A program made the translations under genes and the position numbers. Under the pieces are notes generated by a model. The model was not told the origin of the DNA and ran no database searches. It saw nothing but the letters and a program-made list of their open reading frames with translations. A stretch of DNA of 64,000 nucleotides from Streptacidiphilus sp041262525 (GTDB lineage: Bacteria; Actinomycetota; Actinomycetes; Streptomycetales; Streptomycetaceae), in contig NZ_JBGCCK010000006.1 in assembly GCF_041262525.1 (NCBI RefSeq), forward strand, positions 248,001-312,000. The letters are read 5' to 3'. Below are positions 55,321-63,797 of this stretch, one piece after another; positions within the stretch are counted from its first letter, which is position 1; the number at the start of each line of letters is the position of its first letter.

Positions 55321-55745
55321 TGCTGCTCGCCCTTGCGGTCCTCGGGGGCCTCCCCCGCCTGCTCCTGCGTCGGCTCCTGGGCCTTCCCGAGCTGGAGCGT
55401 GGGCAGGTACGTCACCCGCTGCTCCGTCGCCACCGCGCCCGCCGCGCCGGGCGCGGCCAGCGCCGCGGCGAGCGCGGACTCCAGTTCGGCGACGCGGTGC
55501 TCGCGCTGCGACAGCTCCGCCGCGAGGCGGTCGAGCGTGTCGTCGACCTCGTCCATGCGGTAGCCGCGCACGGTCATCGGGAAGCGCAGCTCGTCGATGT
55601 CCGAGCGGGCCAGCGGCCGGTCCTCGGGCAGGCGGGCGGCAAGCCGGTCCCGTTCGGCGTCCGGCAGCGAGCCGCCCGCACCCAGCGCCGCCAGCGCCGC
55701 CGCGCCGACGACCAGCACCATCAGGACGAGGATCAACCAGAACAC
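55317..55745 (-). CDS. DivIVA-domain membrane protein
   Basis: The 142-residue protein starts with a transmembrane helix (VFWLILVLMVLVVGAAALA), then the DivIVA signature FPMTVRGYRMDEVDDTLDRL and a coiled coil (LSQREHRVAELESALA). GTG at 55745 is chosen for GGAG upstream; an earlier start would add an Arg/Pro segment. It is coupled to tag, as in mycobacteria. Confidence 0.82.
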   Translation of the reverse strand: MFWLILVLMVLVVGAAALAALGAGGSLPDAERDRLAARLPEDRPLARSDIDELRFPMTVRGYRMDEVDDTLDRLAAELSQREHRVAELESALAAALAAPGAAGAVATEQRVTYLPTLQLGKAQEPTQEQAGEAPEDRKGEQQ

Positions 55746-55831
55746 AGGCCCACTCCAGGCTGCCGGTGGGGGATCATGGACGAGCCCCAAACGTATGACA
55801 GCCATCATTGCGTAACAGCCCGGGAGGACGC

Positions 55832-56707
55832 ATGGCCCGCACGACCCTGAAACTCGGTCCGCGCAGCTTCGGCCCGGACGAATTGGTGATCATGGCCATC
55901 GTCAACCGCACCCCCGACTCCTTCTTCGACCAGGGCGCGACCTTCGCCGACGAGGCCGCCTTCGCCGCCGCGGACCGGGCTGTCGCCGAGGGTGCGGCCA
56001 TCCTCGACATCGGCGGCGTCAAGGCCGGACCCGGCGACGAGGTCACCGTCGAGGAGGAACTGCGCCGGACCGTGCCCTTCGTCGCGGCCCTGCGTGAACG
56101 CCACCCCGAGGTGGTGATCAGTGTGGACACCTGGCGGCACGAGGTCGGCGAGGCGGTCTGCGCCGTCGGCGCGGACCTGCTCAACGACGCCTGGGGCGGC
56201 GTCGACCCGCTGCTTGCGGAGGTCGCCGCGAAGCATCGCGTCGGACTGGTCTGTACACACGCGGGCGGGGCGGAACCGCGTACACGGCCGCACCGGGTCG
56301 AATACCCGGATGTCATGGCAGACATCCTGGAGCGCACCGTCGCGGGCGAGGCGGAGCGGGCGCTGGCCCTCGGCGTGCCGCGCGAGAGCATCCTGATCGA
56401 CCCCGGCCACGACTTCGGCAAGAACACCCGGCACTCACTCGAGGCGACCCGCCGACTGCCGGAGATGACCGCGACCGGCTGGCCGGTGCTGGTCTCGCTG
56501 TCCAACAAGGACTTCGTCGGCGAGACCCTCGACAAGCCCGTCGGCGAACGCCTGCTGGGCACGCTCGCCACCACCGCGGTCTCCGCCTGGCTCGGCGCCC
56601 AGGTCTACCGGGTCCACCAGGTCGCCGAGACCCGCCAGGTCCTCGACATGGTCGCCTCCATCCGCGGCACCCGCCCCCCGGCGGTGGCCCGCCGGGGGCT
56701 GGCGTAG
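55832..56707 (+). CDS. folP2: FolP2-type dihydropteroate synthase homologue
   Basis: The 291-residue TIM-barrel protein has NRTPDSFFDQGATF and ILDIGGVKAGPGDE. In catalytic DHPS these are NVTPDSFSDGG and DIGGESTRPG, so the pterin/pABA loops differ; the sequence matches the FolP2 paralogue group, for which mycobacterial work reported no DHPS activity. GGGAGG lies upstream of the ATG at 55832. The neighbourhood (tag, DivIVA-like, LOG, dapE) matches that of mycobacterial folP2. Confidence 0.8.
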   Translation: MARTTLKLGPRSFGPDELVIMAIVNRTPDSFFDQGATFADEAAFAAADRAVAEGAAILDIGGVKAGPGDEVTVEEELRRTVPFVAALRERHPEVVISVDTWRHEVGEAVCAVGADLLNDAWGGVDPLLAEVAAKHRVGLVCTHAGGAEPRTRPHRVEYPDVMADILERTVAGEAERALALGVPRESILIDPGHDFGKNTRHSLEATRRLPEMTATGWPVLVSLSNKDFVGETLDKPVGERLLGTLATTAVSAWLGAQVYRVHQVAETRQVLDMVASIRGTRPPAVARRGLA

Positions 56708-56725
56708 GGCCTGGCCGCCGCCCGG

Positions 56726-57550
56726 TTACTCCGGGCTGTGGGCGGGCTGGGCGTGGCCGTTGGTGCGGCTGACTTCGAGGATCTTGACGGCCTCCTCGAC
56801 GGAGTCCGTGCACTGGATCAGTTCCAGGTCGCCGGGGGACGCCTTGCCCTCGGCGATCAGGGTGTTCCTGACCCAGTCGAGCAGGCCCGACCAGTACTCC
56901 GTGCCGAAGAGGATCACCGGGAACCTGGTGACCTTGTGCGTCTGGACCAGCGTCAGCGCCTCGAACAGCTCGTCCAGGGTGCCGAAGCCGCCCGGGAGCA
57001 CGATGAAGCCCTGGCTGTACTTCACGAACATGGTCTTGCGGACGAAGAAGTACCTGAAGTTCAGACCGACGTGGATGTAGTCGTTCAGACCCTGCTCGAA
57101 GGGGAGCTCGATGCCCAGCCCGACCGAGGTTCCGCCCGCCTCGTAGGCGCCGCGGTTGGCCGACTCCATCGCGCCCGGACCGCCCCCCGTGATCACCACG
57201 TAGCCGGCTTCGACCAGTGCGTGGCCGATCCGGACGCCGGCCCGGTACTCGTCCGAGTCCACCGGCGTGCGGGCCGAGCCGAACACGCTGACGGCCGGGC
57301 CGAGCTCGGCGAGGGCGCCGAATCCCTCGACGAACTCGGACTGGATCCGCATGACCCGCCAGGGGTCGGTGTGCAGCCAGTCGGCCGGGTCGGCCGAGTC
57401 CAGCAGGCGTTGGTCGGTGGTGCTGCTGTCCACCTGGTCCCCACGCAGCAGGACCGGGCCGCGGTGCTTCGTCCGGACCTTGCCGCGCAGGCGGACCTGA
57501 TCAGGACCGTTGGCGGGGTCGACGGGCTGGTTGCTGCGGTCGTCTGTCAT
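56726..57550 (-). CDS. LOG family protein (TIGR00730, cytokinin-nucleotide phosphoribohydrolase-like)
   Basis: The protein has VFGSARTPVDSDEY, TGGGPGAMESANRGA and the family signature LPGGFGTLDELFE. LOG enzymes release adenine-type bases from nucleoside monophosphates; in bacteria the physiological role is unclear. ATG at 57550 has GGAGG only one base away, so the true start (TTG at 57574 is another option) is uncertain. It converges with folP2. Confidence 0.85.
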   Translation of the reverse strand: MTDDRSNQPVDPANGPDQVRLRGKVRTKHRGPVLLRGDQVDSSTTDQRLLDSADPADWLHTDPWRVMRIQSEFVEGFGALAELGPAVSVFGSARTPVDSDEYRAGVRIGHALVEAGYVVITGGGPGAMESANRGAYEAGGTSVGLGIELPFEQGLNDYIHVGLNFRYFFVRKTMFVKYSQGFIVLPGGFGTLDELFEALTLVQTHKVTRFPVILFGTEYWSGLLDWVRNTLIAEGKASPGDLELIQCTDSVEEAVKILEVSRTNGHAQPAHSPE

Positions 57551-57628
57551 ACCTCCGCAGCGTACGACGATCAACGAGCAGACGGGCGTATTTAGGGACA
57601 GAACCCCGGCGGCTCACCGCAGACCGGC

Positions 57629-58720
57629 TCAGGACTGGAGCCAGGCGCTGACCCGCTTCTCGGCTTCCTCGATCGCGGAGAGCGAGCAGTGCTCGTCGCG
57701 CTTGTGCGCGTAGTTCGGGTCGCCGGGGCCGTAGTTGACCGCCGGGATGCCGAGCTCGGAGAAGCGGGCGACATCGGTCCAGCCGAACTTGGCCGTCGGG
57801 GTGGTCGAGGTGGCCTCGACGAACGCCGCGGCGGCCGGGTTCGACAGGCCGGGAAGCGCCCCGGCCGCGAAGTCGGTGACGACGACGTCGAAGCCGTCGA
57901 AGACCTCCTTGACGTGGGCCGTGGCCTGCTCCGGCGAGCGGTTCGGGGCATACCGGAAGTTCACCACGACCAGGCACTCGTCCGGGATCACGTTGTTGGC
58001 CACGCCGCCCTCGATGCGGACCGCGTTGAGGCCCTCGTGGTACTCCAGGCCGTCGATCTCGACCCGCTGCGCCTCGTAGGCGGCGAGGCGCGCGAGGATC
58101 GGCGCGGCCTTGTGGATCGCGTTCTCGCCCAGCCAGCTGCGCGCCGAGTGCGCGCGCTGCCCGGTGGTACGGATCTCGGCGCGGAGTGTGCCCTGGCAGC
58201 CGCCCTCGACCTGGGCGTTGCTCGGCTCCATCAGCACCGCGAAGTCCGCGGCCAGCCAGTCGGGGTGGTTGCGGGCCAGTCGGCCGAGCCCGTTGCGGCG
58301 CGCCTCGACCTCCTCGCAGTCGTAGAAGACGAAGGTGATGTCCCGGTTCGGCTCGGGCACCGTGGCCGCGATCCGCAGCTGCACCGCGACGCCCGACTTC
58401 ATGTCCGAGGTACCGCACCCGTACAGCAGATTGCCCTCCACGCGGGAGGGCAGGTTGTCGGCGATCGGCACCGTGTCCAGGTGCCCGGCGAGCACGACCC
58501 GCTCGGCGCGGCCGAGGTTGGTCCGGGCGATCACCGCGTCGCCGTCGCGCTCCACGGTCAGGTGCGGAAGCTTGCGCAGCGCCCTCTCGACGAGGTCGGC
58601 GATCAGCTTCTCCGAGCCGCTGACCGAGGGGATGTCGACCAGGGCTGCGGTCAGCTCCCCACCGGTCATGCTCAGGTCGAGCTCGGGGACGGCGGACTCG
58701 GGCGTGAGAGGGCTGCTCAT
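57629..58720 (-). CDS. dapE: Succinyl-diaminopimelate desuccinylase DapE
   Basis: The 363-residue M20 protein has VLAGHLDTVPIADNLPS, CGTSDMKSG and DCEEVEARRNGLG, with the DapE-specific metal ligands. It removes succinate in lysine/DAP synthesis, needed for peptidoglycan. dapC lies about 2.4 kb to its right. Confidence 0.93.
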   Translation of the reverse strand: MSSPLTPESAVPELDLSMTGGELTAALVDIPSVSGSEKLIADLVERALRKLPHLTVERDGDAVIARTNLGRAERVVLAGHLDTVPIADNLPSRVEGNLLYGCGTSDMKSGVAVQLRIAATVPEPNRDITFVFYDCEEVEARRNGLGRLARNHPDWLAADFAVLMEPSNAQVEGGCQGTLRAEIRTTGQRAHSARSWLGENAIHKAAPILARLAAYEAQRVEIDGLEYHEGLNAVRIEGGVANNVIPDECLVVVNFRYAPNRSPEQATAHVKEVFDGFDVVVTDFAAGALPGLSNPAAAAFVEATSTTPTAKFGWTDVARFSELGIPAVNYGPGDPNYAHKRDEHCSLSAIEEAEKRVSAWLQS

Positions 58721-58928
58721 GAAGAGCCAGCGTACGTGCCTTCGGCCGCGCTTCGCTCGAGCGCTGCTCCGACACTGCTCCGAGCGCGGCGCAGGTCACA
58801 GATACGCAGGCGAACCGTAGTCCCGACCTGGCCGTCCCAGTCGGTAGGGTGACGAGTCGGCCGAACCGGTCGAACGCTCCGGCCGGAAGTGCCGCTGGAG
58901 CAGGACGGACCGGAGGAGGGACGCCGGG

Positions 58929-59930
58929 GTGAGTCTGAGCGAGATGATGAGCACGGGTGGCGAGGTCCCCCCGAAGCAGCGGCGACGCCGCCGCTGGCTG
59001 ACCTGCCTGCCCCTGGTGGTGCTGCTGGTCGTCGCCGCCGTCGTGGTGACCCTGCTGGTGAGCAAGGGCAGGAACCTGCTCCCCGGCCCGATCGCCGAGG
59101 GCTGCCAGGTCCAGACCTCCGACGGCATCGTCCAGCTCAGCGTCGACCAGATGCGCAACGCCAGCACGATCGCGGCGGTCGCCACAGCTCGCAACCTTCC
59201 CGAGCGCGCGGTGACCATCTCGCTGGCCACCGCCATGCAGGAGTCCCGGCTCACCAACCTCACCGGCGGCGACCGCGACTCGATCGGCCTGTTCCAGCAG
59301 CGCCCGTCCCAGGGCTGGGGCACGCCGACGCAGATCGCCGACCCGGTCTACGCGACCAACAAGTTCCTCGACAAGCTGGTGGAGATCCCTGGTTACGCGC
59401 AGCTGCCGCTGACGCAGGCCGCGCAGGACGTACAGCACAGCGGTTTCCCTGATGCCTACGCGCAGCACGAGGCTGACGCGATCACGCTGGCCTCCGCCCT
59501 CAGCGGGCGCGTGCACGCCGCGATGACCTGCAGTGTGAACAGCGTCGGCAAGGCCGCGGCCGGAACCGGCACGACCGATCTGGCTGCGGCGCTCAAGAAG
59601 GACTTCGGCAGGGTGCTGAGCACCTCCGCGCTGGGCGCGGATCCGGCGACGGGAAGCGGCTCCGGCAATGCTGCCACCGCGCCGACGCAGCAGCAGCTCG
59701 CGGTGAGCCTGCGCAGCGGCTCCTACCAGACGCAACACGGCTGGGCGGTGGCCCAGTGGTCGGTGGCCCACGCCCAGGTCCTGCACATCACCGCTGTCGA
59801 ATACGCCGGCAAGCGCTGGACCAGCGCGGACTCCGACAAGGGCTGGGTCGGCACGGCCTCCGCCTCGGCGGGCACCGCCTCCGCGGACGCGTCGACGTCC
59901 GGACTCCGGCTGACCGTCGCCTCCGCCTGA
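58929..59930 (+). CDS. Membrane-anchored lysozyme/lytic-transglycosylase-like protein
   Basis: The 333-residue protein has a basic start (KQRRRRRW), one transmembrane helix (about residues 24-44) and an extracellular region with AMQESRLTNLTGGDRDSIGL and FQQRPSQGWGTP, reminiscent of the SLT/lysozyme-like fold with a possible catalytic Glu. A Ser/Ala-rich C-terminal part follows. GTG at 58929 is preceded by GGAGGAGGG. Homologues are often labelled heavy-metal transporter in databases, which the sequence does not support. Confidence 0.68.
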   Translation: MSLSEMMSTGGEVPPKQRRRRRWLTCLPLVVLLVVAAVVVTLLVSKGRNLLPGPIAEGCQVQTSDGIVQLSVDQMRNASTIAAVATARNLPERAVTISLATAMQESRLTNLTGGDRDSIGLFQQRPSQGWGTPTQIADPVYATNKFLDKLVEIPGYAQLPLTQAAQDVQHSGFPDAYAQHEADAITLASALSGRVHAAMTCSVNSVGKAAAGTGTTDLAAALKKDFGRVLSTSALGADPATGSGSGNAATAPTQQQLAVSLRSGSYQTQHGWAVAQWSVAHAQVLHITAVEYAGKRWTSADSDKGWVGTASASAGTASADASTSGLRLTVASA

Positions 59931-60245
59931 CGCGACGACAACAGACGGCCGTACGACGGCCCCACCAGAGGGTTAACCAGATCGCGGCCGGTTGACGAAT
60001 TCGGCCATTCGGGGCGAGTTCGGCGAAATCTCTCACGACAGGGCAGAAAACCCGTGCGGGAACTGCGCGGAAACCTTTCAGCCCCAAGGCTGACGCGTGT
60101 CTTTACAACAGGACATTTGCGGACAGAGATTATCCGATGTTGGGGAACTCTTTACCTGGCTCGACCGCAACCTTCTTGCTCCTGAGGCGGTAATCACCAC
60201 GTCCGCCCGGCGGACGGGTTCTGTCGTCCCTTCTCAAGGAGCACC
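59931..60245. other. Intergenic region upstream of a secreted protein gene
   Basis: No gene is recognised in these 315 bp. AT-richer parts (about 60100-60160) and a small inverted repeat GTCCGCCCGGCGGAC (60200-60214) just before AAGGAG suggest promoter and leader structure. Confidence 0.4.
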
Positions 60246-60977
60246 ATGTCTCTCCCCCTCTCGCGCCGGATCGTCCAGGCCGCGCTCGTCGTCGCCGCCG
60301 GTGCGGTCCCGGCGGTCGCGGCGGGCACGGCGCAGGCCGCCCCCGCGCTGCCGGCGGTGCCGGACCTGGGTGGACTCAGCCGGCTCGACTCCGCACCCGA
60401 CCTGGGCGGAACCGTCGAGAACACCGCGCACCAGACCGGCGAGCTGGCCGGCTCGGGCGCCGGCCAGGCGGTCAGCAACGGCCTCCCCGTGGTCGCCGAC
60501 GCGGCGGGCAGCGCGGCCGGCCAGGCCGTCCCGGTGGCCAACCGCTCGATGGGCTCGTCCGCCATGCAGCTGGTCGGCGTCGTGGCGCAGGCCGTCAGCG
60601 TGGCCCACGGCGCGGGCGTCACCCGGGCGATTCCCGCGGCGGCCACCGGCACGGTCGCCGGCGACACCCCGGCCGTGGCGGCTCCCGCCGCTCCGGCGGC
60701 TGCCCCCGCGGCGCTGCCGGCCTCCCCGCCGACCCAGGCCAGTCCGCTGAGCGCGCTGCCGCTGAGCGGACTGCCCGTCAACAGCCTCCCGCTGGGTGCT
60801 GCGCAGGGCGCCCTGGGCGGCGCGCTCCCCCGCTCCGCGGCGGCCCCGGCCCAGCGTCTGGGCGGCCTCCCCAGCCTCGGCGGCGCGGGCCAGTCCCCGC
60901 TCTCCTCGGTGACCGGCGCGGTCCCCGGACTCAGCGGTCTCCCGATCGACGGCCTCCCCGTCGGCGGCCTGCTGTAA
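60246..60977 (+). CDS. Secreted Ala/Pro/Gly-rich protein
   Basis: The 243-residue protein has a Sec signal peptide (cleavage after AQA at about residue 31) and low-complexity Ala/Gly/Leu/Pro sequence with repeats such as SALPLSGLPVNSLPLG and GLSGLPIDGLPVGGLL. AAGGAG precedes the ATG. Streptomycete homologues carry unhelpful names. It may be a small cell-wall-associated protein. Confidence 0.68.
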   Translation: MSLPLSRRIVQAALVVAAGAVPAVAAGTAQAAPALPAVPDLGGLSRLDSAPDLGGTVENTAHQTGELAGSGAGQAVSNGLPVVADAAGSAAGQAVPVANRSMGSSAMQLVGVVAQAVSVAHGAGVTRAIPAAATGTVAGDTPAVAAPAAPAAAPAALPASPPTQASPLSALPLSGLPVNSLPLGAAQGALGGALPRSAAAPAQRLGGLPSLGGAGQSPLSSVTGAVPGLSGLPIDGLPVGGLL

Positions 60978-60979
60978 CG

Positions 60980-61006
60980 CTTTAGGCGCCCGTGGGGCGC
61001 CTAAAG
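60980..61006 (+). terminator. Hairpin terminator
   Basis: CTTTAGGCGCCC and its exact complement with a short GTG loop, 3 bp after the stop codon. It abuts repeat copy D. Confidence 0.7.
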
Positions 61007-61109
61007 GGGCGCGAGGAACTGCGCGACAAGCCACCCCAGGTGGTGAGTCACGCAGCGAGCAGGGCCATCCGCACACGGTGGTTGCTCGCGCAGTTCCCCG
61101 CGCCCCTTT
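61003..61109. repeat. Palindromic intergenic repeat element, copy D
   Basis: AAAGGGGCGCGAGGAACTGC on the left arm and the inverted CGCAGTTCCCCGCGCCCCTTT type right arm enclose sequence related to copies A-C, including CCATCCGCAC. Confidence 0.75.
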
Positions 61110-61128
61110 GGAGCGCCCCGCGGGCGCT

Positions 61129-62286
61129 CTACGCCCGCAGGCGGGCCACCGCCGCGGCGACGCGGTCGTCCGTCGCCGTGAAGGCGACCCGGACGAAGTT
61201 TGCGCCGGCCTCGCCGTAGAACTCGCCCGGCGCGGCGAGGATGCCGTGCTTGGCCAGTTCCGCGATCGTGTCCCAGCACGGCTCGTCCCTGGTCGCCCAG
61301 AGGTAGAGGCTCGCCTCCGAGTGCTCGATGCGGAATCCGTAGCCCGTCAGGGCCTCCCGCAGGGCCGCGCGACGCGCGGCGTACCGCTCGCGCTGCACGG
61401 CGACATGCGCGGAGTCGCCCAGCGCTGCGATCGTCGCCGCCTGGACCGGCGCAGGAACCATGAAGCCGCTGTGCTTGCGCAGTTCCAGGAGCTCGCCCAG
61501 CACCGACGCGTCACCCGCGACGAACGCCGCGCGGTAGCCCGCCAGGTTGGACCGCTTCGACAGCGAGTGCACGGCGATCAGCCCGTCCACGGACCCGCCG
61601 CAGACGTCCGGGTGCAGCACCGAGACCGGCTCCGCCTCCCAGCCCAGCTCCAGATAGCACTCGTCGCTGACGACGAGCACGCCGTGCCGCCGGGCCCAGG
61701 CCACGATCCGTCGCAGCTCGTCCACGCCCAGCACGCGGCCGGTCGGGTTGGAGGGCGAGTTGAGCCAGAGCAGGCGCAGCCCCTCCGGGTCCAGCTCGGT
61801 CGGGTCGTCGTAGACGACGTAGTCCGCGCGGGCCAGGCGCGCGCCGACCTCGTAGGTCGGGTACGCCAGCCTCGGGAACGCGACCCGATCGCCAGGCCCG
61901 AGGCCCAGCTGCCCGGGCAGCAGCGCGACGAGCTCCTTCGAGCCCATCACCGGCAGGACGTTGGCGTGGCCGATCCCGCGCGCGCCGAGACGGCCCTCCA
62001 CCCAGCCGACCAGGGCGTCCCGCAGCGCGGGCGTGCCCCAGACCGTCGGGTAGCCGGGGCTGTCCGAGGCGGCGGCGAGGGCGTCCTGGATCAGCTGCGG
62101 CACCGGGTCGACCGGTGTGCCGACGGAGAGGTCGACGATGCCGTCCGGATGCGCCGAGGCGGTGGCTTTGTAGGGCTCAAGCCGGTCCCACGGGAACGGC
62201 GGAAGCAGCGCCGAGACGCGGCGCGCCGCCCCTCCGAGGAGGGACGGCGCGGCGTTGCTGTCGTGCGACGAGGTCACGGGGGTCAC
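61129..62286 (-). CDS. dapC: Succinyldiaminopimelate aminotransferase DapC
   Basis: The 385-residue fold-type I aminotransferase has NSPSNPTGR, SDECYLELGW and the PLP lysine in HSLSKRSNLAGYR. It transfers an amino group in the succinylase DAP pathway, upstream of DapE. GTG at 62286 overlaps the fdxA stop by four bases (GTGA), so it is coupled to fdxA; the same pair occurs in mycobacteria. Confidence 0.9.
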   Translation of the reverse strand: MTPVTSSHDSNAAPSLLGGAARRVSALLPPFPWDRLEPYKATASAHPDGIVDLSVGTPVDPVPQLIQDALAAASDSPGYPTVWGTPALRDALVGWVEGRLGARGIGHANVLPVMGSKELVALLPGQLGLGPGDRVAFPRLAYPTYEVGARLARADYVVYDDPTELDPEGLRLLWLNSPSNPTGRVLGVDELRRIVAWARRHGVLVVSDECYLELGWEAEPVSVLHPDVCGGSVDGLIAVHSLSKRSNLAGYRAAFVAGDASVLGELLELRKHSGFMVPAPVQAATIAALGDSAHVAVQRERYAARRAALREALTGYGFRIEHSEASLYLWATRDEPCWDTIAELAKHGILAAPGEFYGEAGANFVRVAFTATDDRVAAAVARLRA

Positions 62287-62603
62287 TGGTTCTGCGGCGG
62301 CAGGGCCGCGATGAACGCGTGGTCCTTGTCGATCACACCGAGCTTGGAGGCACCACCGGGCGAGCCGAGGTCGTCGAAGAACTCGACGTTCGCCTTGTAG
62401 TAGTCCTTCCACTCGTCCGGGGTGTCGTCCTCGTAGAAGATGGCCTCGACCGGGCAGACCGGCTCACACGCGCCGCAGTCGACGCACTCGTCCGGGTGGA
62501 TGTACAAGGACCGCTGGCCCTCGTAGATGCAGTCGACCGGGCACTCTTCGATGCACGCCTTGTCCTTCACGTCGACACAAGGCTGCGCGATGACGTAGGT
62601 CAC
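62283..62603 (-). CDS. fdxA: 7Fe ferredoxin FdxA/FdxC
   Basis: The 106-residue protein has the [3Fe-4S]/[4Fe-4S] cysteine pattern CIEECPVDCIYEG and CVDCGACEPVCPVEAI, typical of actinobacterial electron-transfer ferredoxins. GTG at 62603 is preceded by GAGGAGG. It is cotranscribed with dapC. Confidence 0.95.
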   Translation of the reverse strand: MTYVIAQPCVDVKDKACIEECPVDCIYEGQRSLYIHPDECVDCGACEPVCPVEAIFYEDDTPDEWKDYYKANVEFFDDLGSPGGASKLGVIDKDHAFIAALPPQNQ

Positions 62604-62670
62604 GCTGTCATTCCTCCTCGTAGGGGCTGCATACGCGCAAGGGAAGCGCGGCGTCGTCGATGCCCGCCCC

Positions 62671-62701
62671 TAGTATCGCCGGTCGAAGGCACTGGATGTA
62701 A
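62671..62701. promoter_or_regulatory. Overlapping divergent promoters of fdxA and the GNAT gene
   Basis: On the minus strand TTACAT (62701-62696) and GATACT (62677-62672) are 18 bp apart. The same bases read on the + strand as TAGTAT (62671-62676), a -10 box for the GNAT gene. Confidence 0.45.
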
Positions 62702-62715
62702 CGGAGGTGGCGGTC

Positions 62716-63756
62716 ATGACGTCCCAAGGTAGCGGACCCGACCGTTCGGGGTTCCGGCTCGACCCCTCTGACCTGGGACGACGTGTCATGGTCCGGCGTG
62801 TTGTCGGGGTCCTGGACGGGCGTCCGCAGTTCAGCGACACGCTTGGCGTGCTCACATCGTGGGACGCCGGCGTGCTCATCGTCGTGAATCGCGCGGGCGA
62901 TCCGGTGGAGCTGCCGGAGGCGGAGCTGGTGGCGGGGAAGACGGTGCCGCCGGCGCCGGTGCGGCGCTCGGCCACGGCACCTGAGCTGCGCGAACCGGCC
63001 GAGCTGCAGCGGATCGCGGCACGCGGCTGGTCGGCGCTGGAGCAGGAGCCGCTAGGAGCGTGGATGCTGCGCGCCTCGGCAGGCTTCACCCGCCGGGGCA
63101 ACTCCACGCAGACGCTCGGCGAACCCGGCCTGCCGCTGGCGGACGCGCTGGACCGGGTCCAGGCCTGGTACGCGGCCCGCGGACTGCCCGCCTTCGTCGA
63201 GATCACCACACCGGGCTCGCCGGAGGCCCTGGAGGCGGCGCTCGCGGAGCGCGGTGCGAAGGAGGCCGGGACCTTCGTGCGGACCGCCCCGCTGGCCCGG
63301 CTGGTCGGCGCAGCGACGGTTCAGCAGGATGTCCGGCTCTTCCGCGCGGCGGACGCGGGCTGGATCTCGCGCTACCAGCGGGTCGGCGGCGATCCGGCCA
63401 AGGAGAAGGCCGCGCTCGCGCTGCTGCACAGCGGCCCCTCGGTGTGGTTCGCCTCGGTGACGCTGCCGGAGATCGGCGACGGCCCGGCCGCGATCGGCCG
63501 CTGCGTGGTGGACGGGCAGTGGGCCGGCTTCGGAGCGATAGAGGTGGTCCCGGCAGCGCGGCGGCGGGGCCTGGCCACCGCGATCATGGCCGCGCTCGCC
63601 GCGCGGGCCGCCGAGGAGGGCGCGACGGGCGCCTACCTCCAGGTCGAGGAGGAGAACGCGCGCGCCCGCGCGCTCTACGACAAGCTGGGTTTCGACACGG
63701 CCTACCGCTACTGCTACGCGCAGCTCTCCATGATCGAGAACCGCTCGGGAGGCTGA
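62716..63756 (+). CDS. GNAT family acetyltransferase with N-terminal SH3-like domain
   Basis: The 346-residue protein has an N-terminal barrel-like region (DLGRRVMVRRVVGVLDG), a middle region, and a C-terminal GNAT domain with the acetyl-CoA loop RRRGLATAIMAAL and QVEEENARARALYDKLGF. ATG at 62716 is chosen because GGAGG lies eight bases upstream. The substrate is unknown. Confidence 0.85.
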   Translation: MTSQGSGPDRSGFRLDPSDLGRRVMVRRVVGVLDGRPQFSDTLGVLTSWDAGVLIVVNRAGDPVELPEAELVAGKTVPPAPVRRSATAPELREPAELQRIAARGWSALEQEPLGAWMLRASAGFTRRGNSTQTLGEPGLPLADALDRVQAWYAARGLPAFVEITTPGSPEALEAALAERGAKEAGTFVRTAPLARLVGAATVQQDVRLFRAADAGWISRYQRVGGDPAKEKAALALLHSGPSVWFASVTLPEIGDGPAAIGRCVVDGQWAGFGAIEVVPAARRRGLATAIMAALAARAAEEGATGAYLQVEEENARARALYDKLGFDTAYRYCYAQLSMIENRSGG

Positions 63757-63797
63757 TGCGGGCTCAGGTGGTGTCCGCGCGCATAGAATCCTCGCCC

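Noticed and set aside
60097..60245. GTG-initiated frame upstream of the secreted protein
   Set aside because: It runs out of frame into the downstream gene and has no ribosome binding site; more likely leader.
59931..60245. c-di-AMP (ydaO-type) riboswitch before a cell-wall-like gene
   Set aside because: I looked for the conserved loops by eye and could not match them; a covariance model search would settle it.
45570..61109. GGGGCGCGGGGAACTGCGCG elements as a CRISPR array
   Set aside because: Copies are kilobases apart, palindromic and in separate intergenic gaps; no cas genes.
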